Positions 43,871 to 53,255 of a stretch of DNA of 64,000 nucleotides are shown here, one piece after another; positions within the stretch are counted from its first letter, which is position 1, and every line of letters begins with the position of its first letter. The stretch comes from Gemmatimonas sp. (lineage in GTDB: Bacteria > Gemmatimonadota > Gemmatimonadetes > Gemmatimonadales > Gemmatimonadaceae), in the NCBI GenBank assembly GCA_011390885.1, contig JAABRO010000062.1, positions 62,001-126,000 of the forward strand, written 5' to 3'. A program made the position numbers and the translations under genes. A model generated the notes under the pieces. The model was not told the origin of the DNA, did no database searches, and was given only the letters and a program-made list of their open reading frames with translations.

Positions 43871-44332
43871 TCACACCCCGAACTGCCGCAGGTGGTGGTC
43901 GAGGTGCTTGGCGAAGAGCACGTTCCACTCGCTCGCCGTGAGCGGGCCGAACGACAGCGATTCGCGCCCCTCGAAGGCGGCGCGACCTTCGGCGGCGACG
44001 CGCCGCAGGTACGCGATGAGCCGCTCGCGCTCGGCGCCGAACTCGCGCGCATCGGCAATGCGGAACGCCGGCGCCGTGGGGGCGCTGCGCGGATAGGGCT
44101 TGGGCCCGATCACGCCCTGTTTCACGAAGCGGCGGAGCACCCAGCGCATGAGCGCGTTCGGGCGCGCGTGCGTCGTGGTGTAGAGCATCTCGTAGGGCAC
44201 GCAGCAGTGCGCGAGCATCTGCGCCACGGTCATGCGGCCCCACTGCGGCGTCGACTCGGGCGTGAGCGCCTGCACACGCGTGATCGTGCGCGCGAGATCC
44301 TCGACGTCGAAGAGATCAGGGAGGGCGGACAT
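43871..44332 (-). CDS. DUF1569-family protein (DinB-like fold)
   Basis: 153 aa. Pattern WGRMTVAQMLAHCCVPYEML near residue 31 and FAKHLDHHLRQFGV at the C-terminus, with His residues placed like the metal ligands of DinB-like four-helix bundles; this matches DUF1569. Function unknown. It is convergent with phhA (28-nt gap). Confidence 0.85.
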   Translation of the reverse strand: MSALPDLFDVEDLARTITRVQALTPESTPQWGRMTVAQMLAHCCVPYEMLYTTTHARPNALMRWVLRRFVKQGVIGPKPYPRSAPTAPAFRIADAREFGAERERLIAYLRRVAAEGRAAFEGRESLSFGPLTASEWNVLFAKHLDHHLRQFGV

Positions 44333-44347
44333 CGTGCCGAGGATGTG

Positions 44348-45358
44348 TCAGGGCGGCTGCACGACGATCGTCAGCCCCGCCGTGTCCACCATGCTGCCGG
44401 TGCCGCGCAGTTCGGTGCGAATCATGTACGTGGCCGGCACCACCGTGGGCGCCGCGGACACGGTGATGAGCGCACGGTCGGGCACCGAATCGGGGACCAG
44501 CGTGACATCGAAGCCGGCCGGCGGCGTGAGCAGCCGGAAGGTGACGGGGCCCGTGTAGCCGCCGGTCTCGCGCTCCACGAACAGGCGCGACTCGCGCGTC
44601 TCGCCGCCGCGCATGATGATCGGGGTGCGATCGAAGGCGAACAGGAAGCGCGGCGCCGCGCGCACGTCGAGCTGCAGCTGCGTGGTCACCGTCGCGGTGG
44701 ACGGATGACTGGCCGCAAACACGACGAAGAGTCGGATGTCGGGCGTGTTTCGGCCGGTCAGGAACCGCACGGTGCCGGTGCGCTCACCGTCGCGCAGCTC
44801 GATGGGTGGCACCTCGAGCCCATCGGGCAGCACGCTGATCGCGGCGACCGTGATCGGCCCCTCGACACGACCGATGCGTTCGACCGTCGCTTGCACCGAC
44901 AGCGAGTCCCCGCCGGTCCCGCTGACCAGCGCGCGACTGAAGGACAGCTGCAAGGCCGGCGGCGGTGCGGCGGTGACCTCGAGCTCCAGCGAGGTGGTCC
45001 GGTCGGCCACGCCAGGCGCGCGGGCGCGGATGGGAATGGTGAGACGCCCCACCGGCACGTCGAAGTCGAGCGTGACCGTGAGGCTCGCGGACGTGGTGCC
45101 CGCAGGCACGTCGACCGGGGCGAGGGTGACACCCGCCGGCAGCGCGACCGCGTCGATGGCAACCGGCGCGTCGAATCCGCCGCTGCGCGCGACCGTGACC
45201 TGGAGCGGCGCGGACTGCCCCTGCGTGACCGCGAGCGCCGGTGGCGAGAGCGCGAGCGTGAACCCGGGTTCGGGCGCGATGGGCTCAGCGTCCCCACCGC
45301 CACACGCGCTGCTCAACGCGAGGCAAGCCGCGAGCAACGCGACGCGATACCATGACAT
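44348..45358 (-). CDS. Lipoprotein with tandem Ig-like beta-sandwich domains
   Basis: 336 aa. Signal with lipobox ALSSAC near residue 19. The mature part is about three similar 90-100 aa beta-sandwich units (FTLALSPPALAVTQGQSAPL; LQLSFSRALVSGTGGDSLSV; FLFAFDRTPIIMRGGETRES). The repeated GVTL/GLEV/GFDV positions suggest Ig- or bacterial surface-type folds. Function is unknown, likely surface display or adhesion. Confidence 0.85.
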   Translation of the reverse strand: MSWYRVALLAACLALSSACGGGDAEPIAPEPGFTLALSPPALAVTQGQSAPLQVTVARSGGFDAPVAIDAVALPAGVTLAPVDVPAGTTSASLTVTLDFDVPVGRLTIPIRARAPGVADRTTSLELEVTAAPPPALQLSFSRALVSGTGGDSLSVQATVERIGRVEGPITVAAISVLPDGLEVPPIELRDGERTGTVRFLTGRNTPDIRLFVVFAASHPSTATVTTQLQLDVRAAPRFLFAFDRTPIIMRGGETRESRLFVERETGGYTGPVTFRLLTPPAGFDVTLVPDSVPDRALITVSAAPTVVPATYMIRTELRGTGSMVDTAGLTIVVQPP

Positions 45359-45490
45359 CCGCAGACGCTAGCCCGACATGTCGGTGGTCGCAAGTCGCGT
45401 GTACACTATGACGTCGGCGTGGTGATGACGCAGTATTCATGCGTCACTGTTCCGTCCGCTTCCTTGTCTCCACATGCAGCCGTGGTGTTC

Positions 45491-47254
45491 ATGTCTCCTG
45501 CTTGCCTTGCCGTCCACTCGCGCGAACGCACCACCGCTGATCGGTTGTTCGCCAACGTGACTTCGCGCCGCGCGTTGCCTGCGTTGCGCGGCGTCGTGTG
45601 GCCAGCGGTGGCTCTCTTCGCCGGACTCCTGTCAGCCAGCACCCTGACCGCCCAGCGTCCCACCACGCTCGCCGGCCGCTCCACCGTGTACGCGCCGCAG
45701 GGCATGGTGGCCACCAGCCAGCCGCTCGCCTCCAGCGCCGCGCTCGAGGTGCTGCGCACCGGCGGCAACGCGGTGGACGCGGCCGTGGCCGCGGCCGCGG
45801 TGCTCGGCGTGACCGAGCCGCACATGACGGGCATCGGCGGCGACATGTTCGCCATCGTGTGGCTCGCGAAGGAGCAGAAGCTCGTGGCGATCAACGCCAG
45901 CGGTCGCGCCGGCTCGCGCATGCTGCGCGACACGTTGCGGGCGCGCGGTTTCCGCGCCGGTTCGCAGCAGGGCGCCATGTCGGTCACGGTGCCAGGTGCG
46001 CTCGCCGGATGGGACCTGCTGCTGCGCACGCACGGACGCCGCACGCTGCGCGACGCCCTCGCCCCCGCGATCGCGTACGCGCGCGACGGGTTCCCCGTCA
46101 CGCCGATCATCTCGGCGCAGTGGGCCGAGCAGACCGAGCTGCTGCAGCGCGACTCGGCAGCCGCGGCCACGTACCTGCCCGGCGGTCGTGCACCGCGCGC
46201 CGGCGAGTGGTTCACCAACCCGGACCTGGCGCGCACCATGCAGGCCATCGCGGACAGCGGGGTGGGCCACTTCTACGGCGGCGCACTCGGCCAGCGCCTC
46301 GTGCAGCACGTGGAGCGACTCGGCGGCTTCCTCACGCTCGACGACCTTCGCGCGAACGCGCCCACCTGGGTGACACCGATCTCGGTGCCCTTCCGCGGCT
46401 ATCGCGTGTGGGAGCTGCCGCCCAGCAACCAGGGGATCGCCGCGCTCGAAATGCTGCGCATCCTCGAGCCGTACGACCTCGCGGCGATGGGGCACAACTC
46501 GCCCACGTACCTGCACCACCTCATCGAGGCCAAGAAGCTCGCCTACGCCGACCTCGACCGCTTCGTGGGCGACGCGGATCACCTCGAACTCTCCCCCGAC
46601 GAGATGCTGGGCGATGCGTTCATCTCCGCGCGCCGTCAGCTGCTGAACCCCACGCGCGCGCAGGAGCGCGTGGATCCCGGGCCGGCGCGCACGCGCAGCG
46701 AGACCGTGTACCTCGCGACGGCTGACGCCGAGGGGAACATGGTGTCGTTCATCAACTCGATCTACGACTACTTCGGCTCGGGGGTCGTGGTGCCGGGCAC
46801 GGGCTTCGCGCTGCACAACCGCGGCGCCGGCTTCACGCTCACGCCCGGGCTGCCCAACACGGTCGCGCCCGGCAAGCGGCCGTTCCACACCCTCATCCCG
46901 GGCTTCGTCACGCGCACGGTGAACGGGCGCGACGAGCCGTACATGAGCTTCGGCCTCATGGGCGGCGGCGTGCAGGCACAGGGGCACGTGCAGTTCCTGC
47001 TCAATCACTTCGTGTTCGGCATGGACCTGCAGGCGTCCATCGACGCGCCCCGCTTCCGCCACTACGACGGCTATCGCGTGGCGCTCGAGGCGCCCTTCAG
47101 CGATGCCGTGCGCGCTGGCCTCGAAGCCATGGGACACCGGCTCATCGAGCAGCCGCCCATCGCATTCGGCGGCGCGCAGGCGATCATCCGCCTCACGCGC
47201 GGCTACTCGGCGGGCAGTGATCCGCGCAAGGACGGGATGGCGGTGGGGCACTGA
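45491..47254 (+). CDS. Gamma-glutamyltransferase-family (Ntn hydrolase) protein, exported
   Basis: 587 aa from the ATG at 45491. The signal segment VVWPAVALFAGLLSASTLTAQ (about residues 38-58) is far from this start; GTG at 45557 or upstream GTG/ATG 45419-45425 are alternatives. GGT-like features are TGGNAVDAAVAAAAVLGVTE, GIGGDMFAIVW, YFGSGVVVPGTGFALHNRG and MSFGLMGGGVQAQGHVQFLL. The expected nucleophile Thr aligns with the Thr of SETVYLATADAEGN. The TVYLATAD form is closer to YwrD/HpxW-type members than to classical GGT (TTHYSV). It should self-cleave into two subunits; the substrate is unclear. Confidence 0.87.
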   Translation: MSPACLAVHSRERTTADRLFANVTSRRALPALRGVVWPAVALFAGLLSASTLTAQRPTTLAGRSTVYAPQGMVATSQPLASSAALEVLRTGGNAVDAAVAAAAVLGVTEPHMTGIGGDMFAIVWLAKEQKLVAINASGRAGSRMLRDTLRARGFRAGSQQGAMSVTVPGALAGWDLLLRTHGRRTLRDALAPAIAYARDGFPVTPIISAQWAEQTELLQRDSAAAATYLPGGRAPRAGEWFTNPDLARTMQAIADSGVGHFYGGALGQRLVQHVERLGGFLTLDDLRANAPTWVTPISVPFRGYRVWELPPSNQGIAALEMLRILEPYDLAAMGHNSPTYLHHLIEAKKLAYADLDRFVGDADHLELSPDEMLGDAFISARRQLLNPTRAQERVDPGPARTRSETVYLATADAEGNMVSFINSIYDYFGSGVVVPGTGFALHNRGAGFTLTPGLPNTVAPGKRPFHTLIPGFVTRTVNGRDEPYMSFGLMGGGVQAQGHVQFLLNHFVFGMDLQASIDAPRFRHYDGYRVALEAPFSDAVRAGLEAMGHRLIEQPPIAFGGAQAIIRLTRGYSAGSDPRKDGMAVGH

Positions 47255-47306
47255 GGCTCCGCGGCGCGTCGGCGAGGTCTCGAGCGGTCGGCGCAGATCG
47301 GCGTGT

Positions 47307-48545
47307 TCACGGCGGCGACGACGACACCAGGCGGTAGCGCACGAGGTGCTCGACATCGAGCGCGTCCTTCTCCACGGCGAGGATCTCGCTGTCTCGGACG
47401 CGCAGCAGTTGCAGCGCCGCCGCGTGCTCGAGCCGCGCCGTGAACGCGCGGCCGTCGCGCGACAGCCGCGTCCAACGGCGCACGCCGTCGTCCTCGTGCT
47501 CGCGCACGTGGTCACGCAGCCAGAGCGCGCCATCGTCCCCGACCAGCAACGTGTCGAACGCCGGAAACTGCGCGGCGCGCGGGTGCGTGGCGGCATACCG
47601 CGCTATGGCGTCGCGCTGCGCCTGCGTGCGTGACTCGGCGAGCCAGATCCCGGTCACGGCGTCCACGTCGGCCGATGTCACCGCGCGATCCTCACCGCGC
47701 CAGCGCACGATGCGCCGGTCACCGTTCAGCCCCACGCGCTGCAGCTGCGTGAACTCGGGGTCACCGATCCAGTAGCCGTCACCCGCCGGTGCGAAGCGCA
47801 CGAACTCGGCGAAGATGGCCGGCGAGAAGGCCCCGTCGGGATCGTTCCCCTCCTGGTATTGCAGCGTCTGCGGTGGACTGCCCAGCTCCGTCACCACCGA
47901 ACGCGACGCATCCGCGCGCAGGAGCGTGGTGGGCGTGCGCAGCGCCTCGCGCGCGCCCTCGGTGGTGCGTTCGAACGCGCGCTGCTCGAACAGCGCCTCA
48001 CGGCCGTCGAGCAGGCCGAGCCACGCGGCACGCCCCGCCAGCGTGGGGAGCTGCGCCTCACCGACGAGCCCGACCGACTCCACGAACAGGCTGAAGCGAC
48101 CGTGCCGGATGTCCCACACGAGCAGCGTGTCGGGTGCGGTGCCCGCCGCCGCGAGCGCCTCCACGCGAAGCGGCGCGCGGAACTCGCCGGGGCCGTCACC
48201 CGATCGCCCCGTGGTCCATCGCAGCGTCCCGGTGCTGTCGAACACGCGCAGCGTGCGCGACGCGTCGAGCACGGCGATCGACCCATCGGCGCGCAGCGTC
48301 GCATCGGCAATGCGGTTGAACTGGTACGCCTCGTCGCCGTCGGTCACGCCGATGCGCACGAGGGGCGCTTCGGCGACGCGCAGTTGCGGCAGCGCGGCGA
48401 GGTCGACGAGGCCGTGGTCCACGATCGACACACCCGCACTGTCGCGCACCGACGCCAGCGCGGGGCGTTCGGGCACGGTGTCGCGACAGGCCACCAGGGA
48501 GAGCAGCAGCATGATGCCCGTGGCGCTGGTTCTGATGACTGGCAT
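47307..48545 (-). CDS. 6-bladed beta-propeller lipoprotein
   Basis: 412 aa. Signal with lipobox LLSLVAC near residue 15. The mature protein has NHL/6-bladed-propeller-like repeats (FNRIADATLRADGSIAVLDA; LRVFDSTGTLRWTTGRSGDG; and later DTLLVGDDGALWLRDHVR). This family is common in Gemmatimonadota and Bacteroidota as exported proteins of unknown ligand. Confidence 0.87.
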   Translation of the reverse strand: MPVIRTSATGIMLLLSLVACRDTVPERPALASVRDSAGVSIVDHGLVDLAALPQLRVAEAPLVRIGVTDGDEAYQFNRIADATLRADGSIAVLDASRTLRVFDSTGTLRWTTGRSGDGPGEFRAPLRVEALAAAGTAPDTLLVWDIRHGRFSLFVESVGLVGEAQLPTLAGRAAWLGLLDGREALFEQRAFERTTEGAREALRTPTTLLRADASRSVVTELGSPPQTLQYQEGNDPDGAFSPAIFAEFVRFAPAGDGYWIGDPEFTQLQRVGLNGDRRIVRWRGEDRAVTSADVDAVTGIWLAESRTQAQRDAIARYAATHPRAAQFPAFDTLLVGDDGALWLRDHVREHEDDGVRRWTRLSRDGRAFTARLEHAAALQLLRVRDSEILAVEKDALDVEHLVRYRLVSSSPP

Positions 48546-48581
48546 GGTGACGGTCGGGAGGCGATGAGACCGACGCAGCGG

Positions 48582-49493
48582 TCAGGGCGCGCGCGACCGC
48601 GCCGGTTCGGTGGCGGCGGACCGGAGCAGCCGCTCGAGCGCCGACGCCGTGCCGGCAGCGCCGTTCGCGCCGTTCGCGCCGGTCGTCGGCTCCGCGCGCG
48701 TGGCTGGCGCCGCCACCTCGTCCGTGAGCAGGAACGGGGCCTTGCCGTCGGTCACGATCACCTTCGCGTTCGGGCTGCGCGCCAGCTCGCGGAACGCCTC
48801 GATCGACTGGTAGGTGAGGATCGCCGGCGAGAGTCCTTGCGCGATGATCGCCCACGAATCGCGGATGCCGGTCGCCTCGATCGTGCGACGCTCCGCCTCC
48901 TGGCGCTCGCGATCGAGCACGAAGCGCATCTGCTCGGACCGCTGCTCCGCCTCCAGCTTCTCCTCGATCGCGCGCGCGAGGTCGACTGGCAGCCGGATGC
49001 TCTTGAGCAGCACGTTCTGGACCTCGAAGCCGCGTGCCTCGAGCACCGTCATCATCTGGGTGCGGATCTCGGACTCGATCCCCGAGCGCGTGCCGGAGTG
49101 CATGTCCTTGGCCATGTAGCGCGCCGACACGTCGGCCGCCGCCGAGCGGAAGACGGGAATGATGATGTCCTCCTCGTACGCCGTGCCGCTCGTGGCGAGG
49201 ATGTTCGCGACCTGGTCCGGCTTGACGCGATAGAGGATCGAGACTTCGGCGGAGACGTTGAGTCCCTCGCGCGTGGGCATCTCGAGGCGCACCTCGCGGT
49301 TGACGACGCGCGCGGGCACGCGCACCACGGAGTTCACGCCGGGCACGATGAGCTGGGCGCCCGGCTGCAGGGGCCCGCTCGTCACGCGACCGAAGCGGGT
49401 CTTCACGCCCAACTCGTCCTGGCGGACGATGGCGCAGGCACCGAGGGGAAGCAGCAGACCGAACACGACCAGGGGGCGAGCAACGCGTCGCAT
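48582..49493 (-). CDS. Prohibitin/SPFH-domain lipoprotein
   Basis: 303 aa from the ATG at 49493, chosen because AGGAG lies six bases before it; the ATG at 49499 directly abuts that box. The signal sequence (VARPLVVFGLLLPLGAC) ends in a lipobox, which is unusual for SPFH proteins. The SPFH core (about 22-200) includes ELGVKTRFGRVTSGPLQPGA, TREGLNVSAEVSILYRVKP and IESEIRTQMMTVLEARGFEV, and a helical EEKLEAEQRSEQMRFVLDRE region follows. A low-complexity TTGANGANGAAGTAS tail precedes the end. SPFH proteins form ring-shaped membrane scaffolds. Confidence 0.88.
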   Translation of the reverse strand: MRRVARPLVVFGLLLPLGACAIVRQDELGVKTRFGRVTSGPLQPGAQLIVPGVNSVVRVPARVVNREVRLEMPTREGLNVSAEVSILYRVKPDQVANILATSGTAYEEDIIIPVFRSAAADVSARYMAKDMHSGTRSGIESEIRTQMMTVLEARGFEVQNVLLKSIRLPVDLARAIEEKLEAEQRSEQMRFVLDRERQEAERRTIEATGIRDSWAIIAQGLSPAILTYQSIEAFRELARSPNAKVIVTDGKAPFLLTDEVAAPATRAEPTTGANGANGAAGTASALERLLRSAATEPARSRAP

Positions 49494-49742
49494 GACCATC
49501 TCCTGAACCACCGTGCGCAGGGCGCACGCATCTCGAGGTCTCGTGGCGGGCCCGCCTTGGGACACCGAGGCGCCCGCACCCCGGAGGCTAGGATCCGCGC
49601 GCGCCACGGGACAGCGGCGACCGCATCGATCCTCTCTATGGCCGCGTGTGGGAGATGATGGGGCACGAAAGGGAACTTCCGCGTATCGTGAGGTGTCCGC
49701 GTTCGGTCGCCGTCATCAGCCGCCCCCCGCTGCCGCTCCCCC

Positions 49743-50807
49743 ATGCGCCTCCTCCTCGCCCTCCTGTTCCTCGTCGCCACGCTCGGCGCCCCGCTTGGTG
49801 CCCAGCCCATGGGTCGCGAGGGCGACTTCCTCATGCGGAACGTGACGCTCGCCGGCGGCACGCTCGACACGCTGCGCCTGCACTACACCACCCTCGGCAC
49901 ACCCCGTCGTGATGCGCAGGGCGTGGTGCGCAACGCCGTGCTCATCCTGCACGGCACCACCGGCAACGGGCGCGGCTTCCTGTCGCGCAACTTCGCGGGT
50001 ACGCTGTTCGGGCCGGGACAGCTGCTCGACACGGCCACGCACTACGTGATCCTCCCCGACGGCATCGGCACCGGCCGCTCGAGCAAGCCGAGCGATGGCC
50101 TGAAGGGCGCGTTTCCCGGCTACGGCTACGACGACATGGTCACCGCGCAGTACCGCCTTGTGACCGAAGGGCTCGGCGTGAACCACCTGCGTCTCGTGAT
50201 GGGCACGTCGATGGGCGGCATGCAGACGTGGATGTGGGGGTACCGCTACCCCGACTTCATGGACGGCCTCGTGCCGCTGGCCAGCGTGCCCACGCAGATC
50301 GCCGGCCGCAACCGCATGATGCGCCAGATCATCGCCGACGCCATCCGCCAGGACCCGGCGTTCAATGGCGGCCACTACGCCACCACGCCGGCCGGCCTGC
50401 GCACGGCCCTCAGCATGCTGTTCATGATGACGTCGAGCCCCATCGCGCAGCAGCAGCAGGCGCCCACGCGCGACAGCGCCGAGTCGTACATCACGAACTG
50501 GATGACGCAGCGGCTCGCGAGCACCGACGCCAACGACTTCCTGCTGCAGTTCGAGGCCTCGCGCGACTATGACCCGTCGCCGCACCTCGAGCGGATCACG
50601 GCGCCGGTGCTGGCCATCAACTCGGCCGACGACCTCGTGAACCCGCCGGAACTCGGCCTCATGGAGCGGCTCGTGCCGCGCGTGCGGAACGGACGCTACG
50701 TGCTGATACCCACGAGCGAGCGCACGCGCGGACACGGCACGCACTCGCTGCCGGCGATCTGGAAGGACGAACTGGCGGCATTCCTGCGGTCGCTGCCGCA
50801 GCGGTAG
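49743..50807 (+). CDS. Exported MetX-like alpha/beta hydrolase
   Basis: 354 aa. A signal peptide (LLLALLFLVATLGAPLGAQ) is followed by a MetX-type alpha/beta hydrolase fold: LILHGTTGNGRGFLSRNF oxyanion loop, nucleophile Ser in VMGTSMGGMQTW (about residue 155), Asp in INSADDLVNPPE and His in RGHGTHSLP. Homoserine/serine O-acetyltransferase-like hydrolases share this layout, but an exported member is probably an esterase or acylase rather than a methionine-pathway enzyme. It precedes proC by about 70 nt on the same strand. Confidence 0.87.
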   Translation: MRLLLALLFLVATLGAPLGAQPMGREGDFLMRNVTLAGGTLDTLRLHYTTLGTPRRDAQGVVRNAVLILHGTTGNGRGFLSRNFAGTLFGPGQLLDTATHYVILPDGIGTGRSSKPSDGLKGAFPGYGYDDMVTAQYRLVTEGLGVNHLRLVMGTSMGGMQTWMWGYRYPDFMDGLVPLASVPTQIAGRNRMMRQIIADAIRQDPAFNGGHYATTPAGLRTALSMLFMMTSSPIAQQQQAPTRDSAESYITNWMTQRLASTDANDFLLQFEASRDYDPSPHLERITAPVLAINSADDLVNPPELGLMERLVPRVRNGRYVLIPTSERTRGHGTHSLPAIWKDELAAFLRSLPQR

Positions 50808-50876
50808 AATCGACCCGCATCCATCGCGCTATCTTCCGGGTGAACGCAGCACTTCCCCCTTCACCGGACGACAGCG

Positions 50877-51701
50877 ATGAGCACGACCCCCACACGCAGC
50901 GTGGCGATCCTCGGCGGCGGCAACCTCGGCGTGGCCCTCGCCAAGGGCTGGGTGCGCGCCGGCCGCTTCACGCCGTCGCAGGTCGCGATCACGCGGCGCC
51001 TCGCCAGCCGGCTCTCGGCGATGACGCAGGAGGGATACGCCGTCGGCACGAGCAGTGCCGCGGCCGTGCAGGCCGCCGACCTCATCGTGATCGCCGTGCA
51101 GCCGCAGCAGCTCGATGCGCTCTTCGCCGAGATCGCGCCGCACATCGATCCGGCGCGTCATCGCGTGATCTCGGTGGTGTCGGGCGCAAGCATCGCCGAC
51201 ATCCGCCGCGCGTTGGGCGAGTCGGTGGACGTGGTGCGCGCCATGCCCAACACCGCCGTCGTCATCGGTGAGAGCATGACGTGCCTCGCCGGCGACGAGC
51301 GCCCCGGCGGCGCGCTCGAGCAGGCGCGCGACCTGTTCGACCTCGTGGGGCGTACGCTCGTGATCCCGGAGGACATGATCGTGCCGGCCACCGCGCTGTG
51401 CGCGTGCGGCATCGCGTTCTTCCTGCGCGTGATTCGCGCCGCGATGCAGGGCGGCATCGAGATCGGCTTTCATCCGGAGGACGCGGCGCTGCTCGCCGCG
51501 CAGACCGCGCGCGGCGCCGCGGCGCTCAGCCTGCAGGAGGGCGCGCACCCGGAACGCGAGATCGACCGCGTGACCACCCCGCGCGGCTGCACGATCGCCG
51601 GCCTCAACGAGATGGAGCACCAGGGGCTCAGCTCGGCGATGATCAAGGGCATCGTGGTGTCGGCGAAGGCGGCGGCCGGACTGTACGACAGCGATCGGTG
51701 A
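50877..51701 (+). CDS. proC: Pyrroline-5-carboxylate reductase
   Basis: 274 aa, standard ProC length. NAD(P) binding at VAILGGGNLGVALAKGWVRA (residue 9 on), VRAMPNTAVVIGESMTCLAG near 121, and the C-terminal VTTPRGCTIAGLNEMEHQGL substrate/dimer motif. It performs the final reduction of proline synthesis. The partner genes proBA lie at 11414-13823 in this window, so the pathway is split. Confidence 0.96.
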   Translation: MSTTPTRSVAILGGGNLGVALAKGWVRAGRFTPSQVAITRRLASRLSAMTQEGYAVGTSSAAAVQAADLIVIAVQPQQLDALFAEIAPHIDPARHRVISVVSGASIADIRRALGESVDVVRAMPNTAVVIGESMTCLAGDERPGGALEQARDLFDLVGRTLVIPEDMIVPATALCACGIAFFLRVIRAAMQGGIEIGFHPEDAALLAAQTARGAAALSLQEGAHPEREIDRVTTPRGCTIAGLNEMEHQGLSSAMIKGIVVSAKAAAGLYDSDR

Positions 51702-51780
51702 GCGCCGGGCGCACACGTCACGATCGCGTGACGCGCGAGGGGCGCATAGGTACGCGCGCGCACTGACGGGTACGCGAGAT

Positions 51781-52365
51781 ATGCCTCGCCTCCTGATCCG
51801 GCTCGCCTTCGGCTGCGCGCTCGCGCTCCCCGCGGTTCCATCGCTCGCCGCGCAGTCCGCCGCACACGTCGGCCTGCAGGGTGTGCTGCACGAGAGTCGT
51901 TCGGCGGTCGGTGACCCTCTCGGCGTGAGCGCCCAACTCGACATCACGGCACGCGAGTGGCTCGACGTGCGCTTTTCCTACGGCGTGAGCCGCGGTGCAG
52001 GGCAGCGATTCGCGCCCTGCGGCGATCCCGCGATCAACTGCGCACCGCGCCAGGTGAACATCGACACCCGCCTCACCACCGCGGGCGTGGCCCTGCCCAT
52101 GCGCCTCGGGCGCCGCGGCCCGCTCGAGTGGCGGCTCGTGCCCCGGCTCGACGGGCACGGCGTCGACGGGACCGCGCTGCTCGGCGCCTCGCTCGGGCTC
52201 GAGGCCCGGTACCGTCGCTCCCCCGACAGTCGCCTCGAGTGGCTCGCCGCAGCCGACGTGAGCGGCACGAGCGAACTGCCGGCCACCGCCGACCGTCCAT
52301 CGTACGACGGCGCGCTGCGGCGCTTCTCCCTCGGCGTGCGGTACCGGTTCTACACGCGGCGCTGA
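51781..52365 (+). CDS. Exported small outer-membrane beta-barrel-like protein
   Basis: 194 aa with a signal peptide (LAFGCALALPAVPSLAAQ). Alternating hydrophobic/polar strands and aromatic residues (EWLDVRFSYGVSRGAG; LEWRLVPRLDGHG; LSLGVRYRFYTRR at the end) suggest a small beta-barrel or autotransporter-like surface protein. One CGDPAINC segment could hold a disulfide. No family name is assigned. Confidence 0.68.
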   Translation: MPRLLIRLAFGCALALPAVPSLAAQSAAHVGLQGVLHESRSAVGDPLGVSAQLDITAREWLDVRFSYGVSRGAGQRFAPCGDPAINCAPRQVNIDTRLTTAGVALPMRLGRRGPLEWRLVPRLDGHGVDGTALLGASLGLEARYRRSPDSRLEWLAAADVSGTSELPATADRPSYDGALRRFSLGVRYRFYTRR

Positions 52366-52526
52366 GCGCGGCGGGGCCGCCAGCCGGCCGCACCCACTCC
52401 TACGCTCCGCCGGGCGTCGGCTACGTCACTTCGATCACGCGGCTACGTCACACGGCTCATGTTGACGGGGGTCGGCCCGACCGAGCTTGAGGGTGTTCAC
52501 TGCACTCCCTCTCGACGGAGGTCGTC

Positions 52527-53198
52527 ATGCCCCGCTTCGCCAATCCGCTCGCCGCTGCCCTGGTCTCCCTCGCGACCCTGACCAGCGCCGCTGCGCTCGC
52601 GGCCCAGTCGCCCGTCCAGACCGCCACCACAAGTTCGAGCCCGGCCGTGAATGCGGCGCCGTCCGACGCAGCCGCCCGCCCTACCCTCCTTGTGTCGCCC
52701 GCCGTGGGGAGCCTCGTGCGCGTCACCCTGCCCGCCCCGTCAGCCAACGCGCCGCGGCGTCGCCACCTAGGCACCGTCATCATGCTCGAGCGCGACTCGA
52801 TGCGCGTCTACTGGCGCGACGGCGACTCGTCCACCACGATCGCCCTCGCCGACGTGCAGCGGCTGGAGGTGAGCCTGGGCCGGCACCGTCGAGTGCTCCG
52901 GTCGATCGGCATGGGCACCGTGATCAGCGCGGGCGGGTTCGCCCTGCTCACGGCCCTCACGCACGGCGACAGCTGCCCGTCCACCGGCTGCGACTGGTTC
53001 TACTTGAGCCGCGGCGAGGCCGCCACGCTCGCCGGCATCATGGGCGCGATCGGTGGCGCGGTGGTGGGCGGCATCGTGGGTGCCGTGCGCACCAGCGAGC
53101 GCTGGCACACCCTCACCCGCGGCGACGTGACGGCGCGCCTCGCGATCACCCCGCAGCTGGGCCGGTCGAACGGCGTGCACGTACGCGTGGCGTTCTGA
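52527..53198 (+). CDS. Exported protein with a C-terminal hydrophobic region, unknown function
   Basis: 223 aa with GGAGG before the ATG at 52527 and a signal peptide ending ...LAAQ. A central segment LGTVIMLERDSMRVYWRDGD resembles a small beta-rich domain, followed by membrane-compatible stretches (GMGTVISAGGFALLTALTHG; LAGIMGAIGGAVVGGIVGAV) as in glycine-zipper-like proteins. Function unknown. Confidence 0.75.
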   Translation: MPRFANPLAAALVSLATLTSAAALAAQSPVQTATTSSSPAVNAAPSDAAARPTLLVSPAVGSLVRVTLPAPSANAPRRRHLGTVIMLERDSMRVYWRDGDSSTTIALADVQRLEVSLGRHRRVLRSIGMGTVISAGGFALLTALTHGDSCPSTGCDWFYLSRGEAATLAGIMGAIGGAVVGGIVGAVRTSERWHTLTRGDVTARLAITPQLGRSNGVHVRVAF

Positions 53199-53255
53199 CG
53201 CGTCTCGCGGTCGTCACCTGCCGCATGGCGACCGACCGACGGCGTCAGGCGCCCG

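Noticed and set aside
49743-50807. Homoserine O-acetyltransferase (metX) in methionine synthesis
   Set aside because: The protein has a clear export signal and no methionine-pathway neighbours, so only the family resemblance is claimed.
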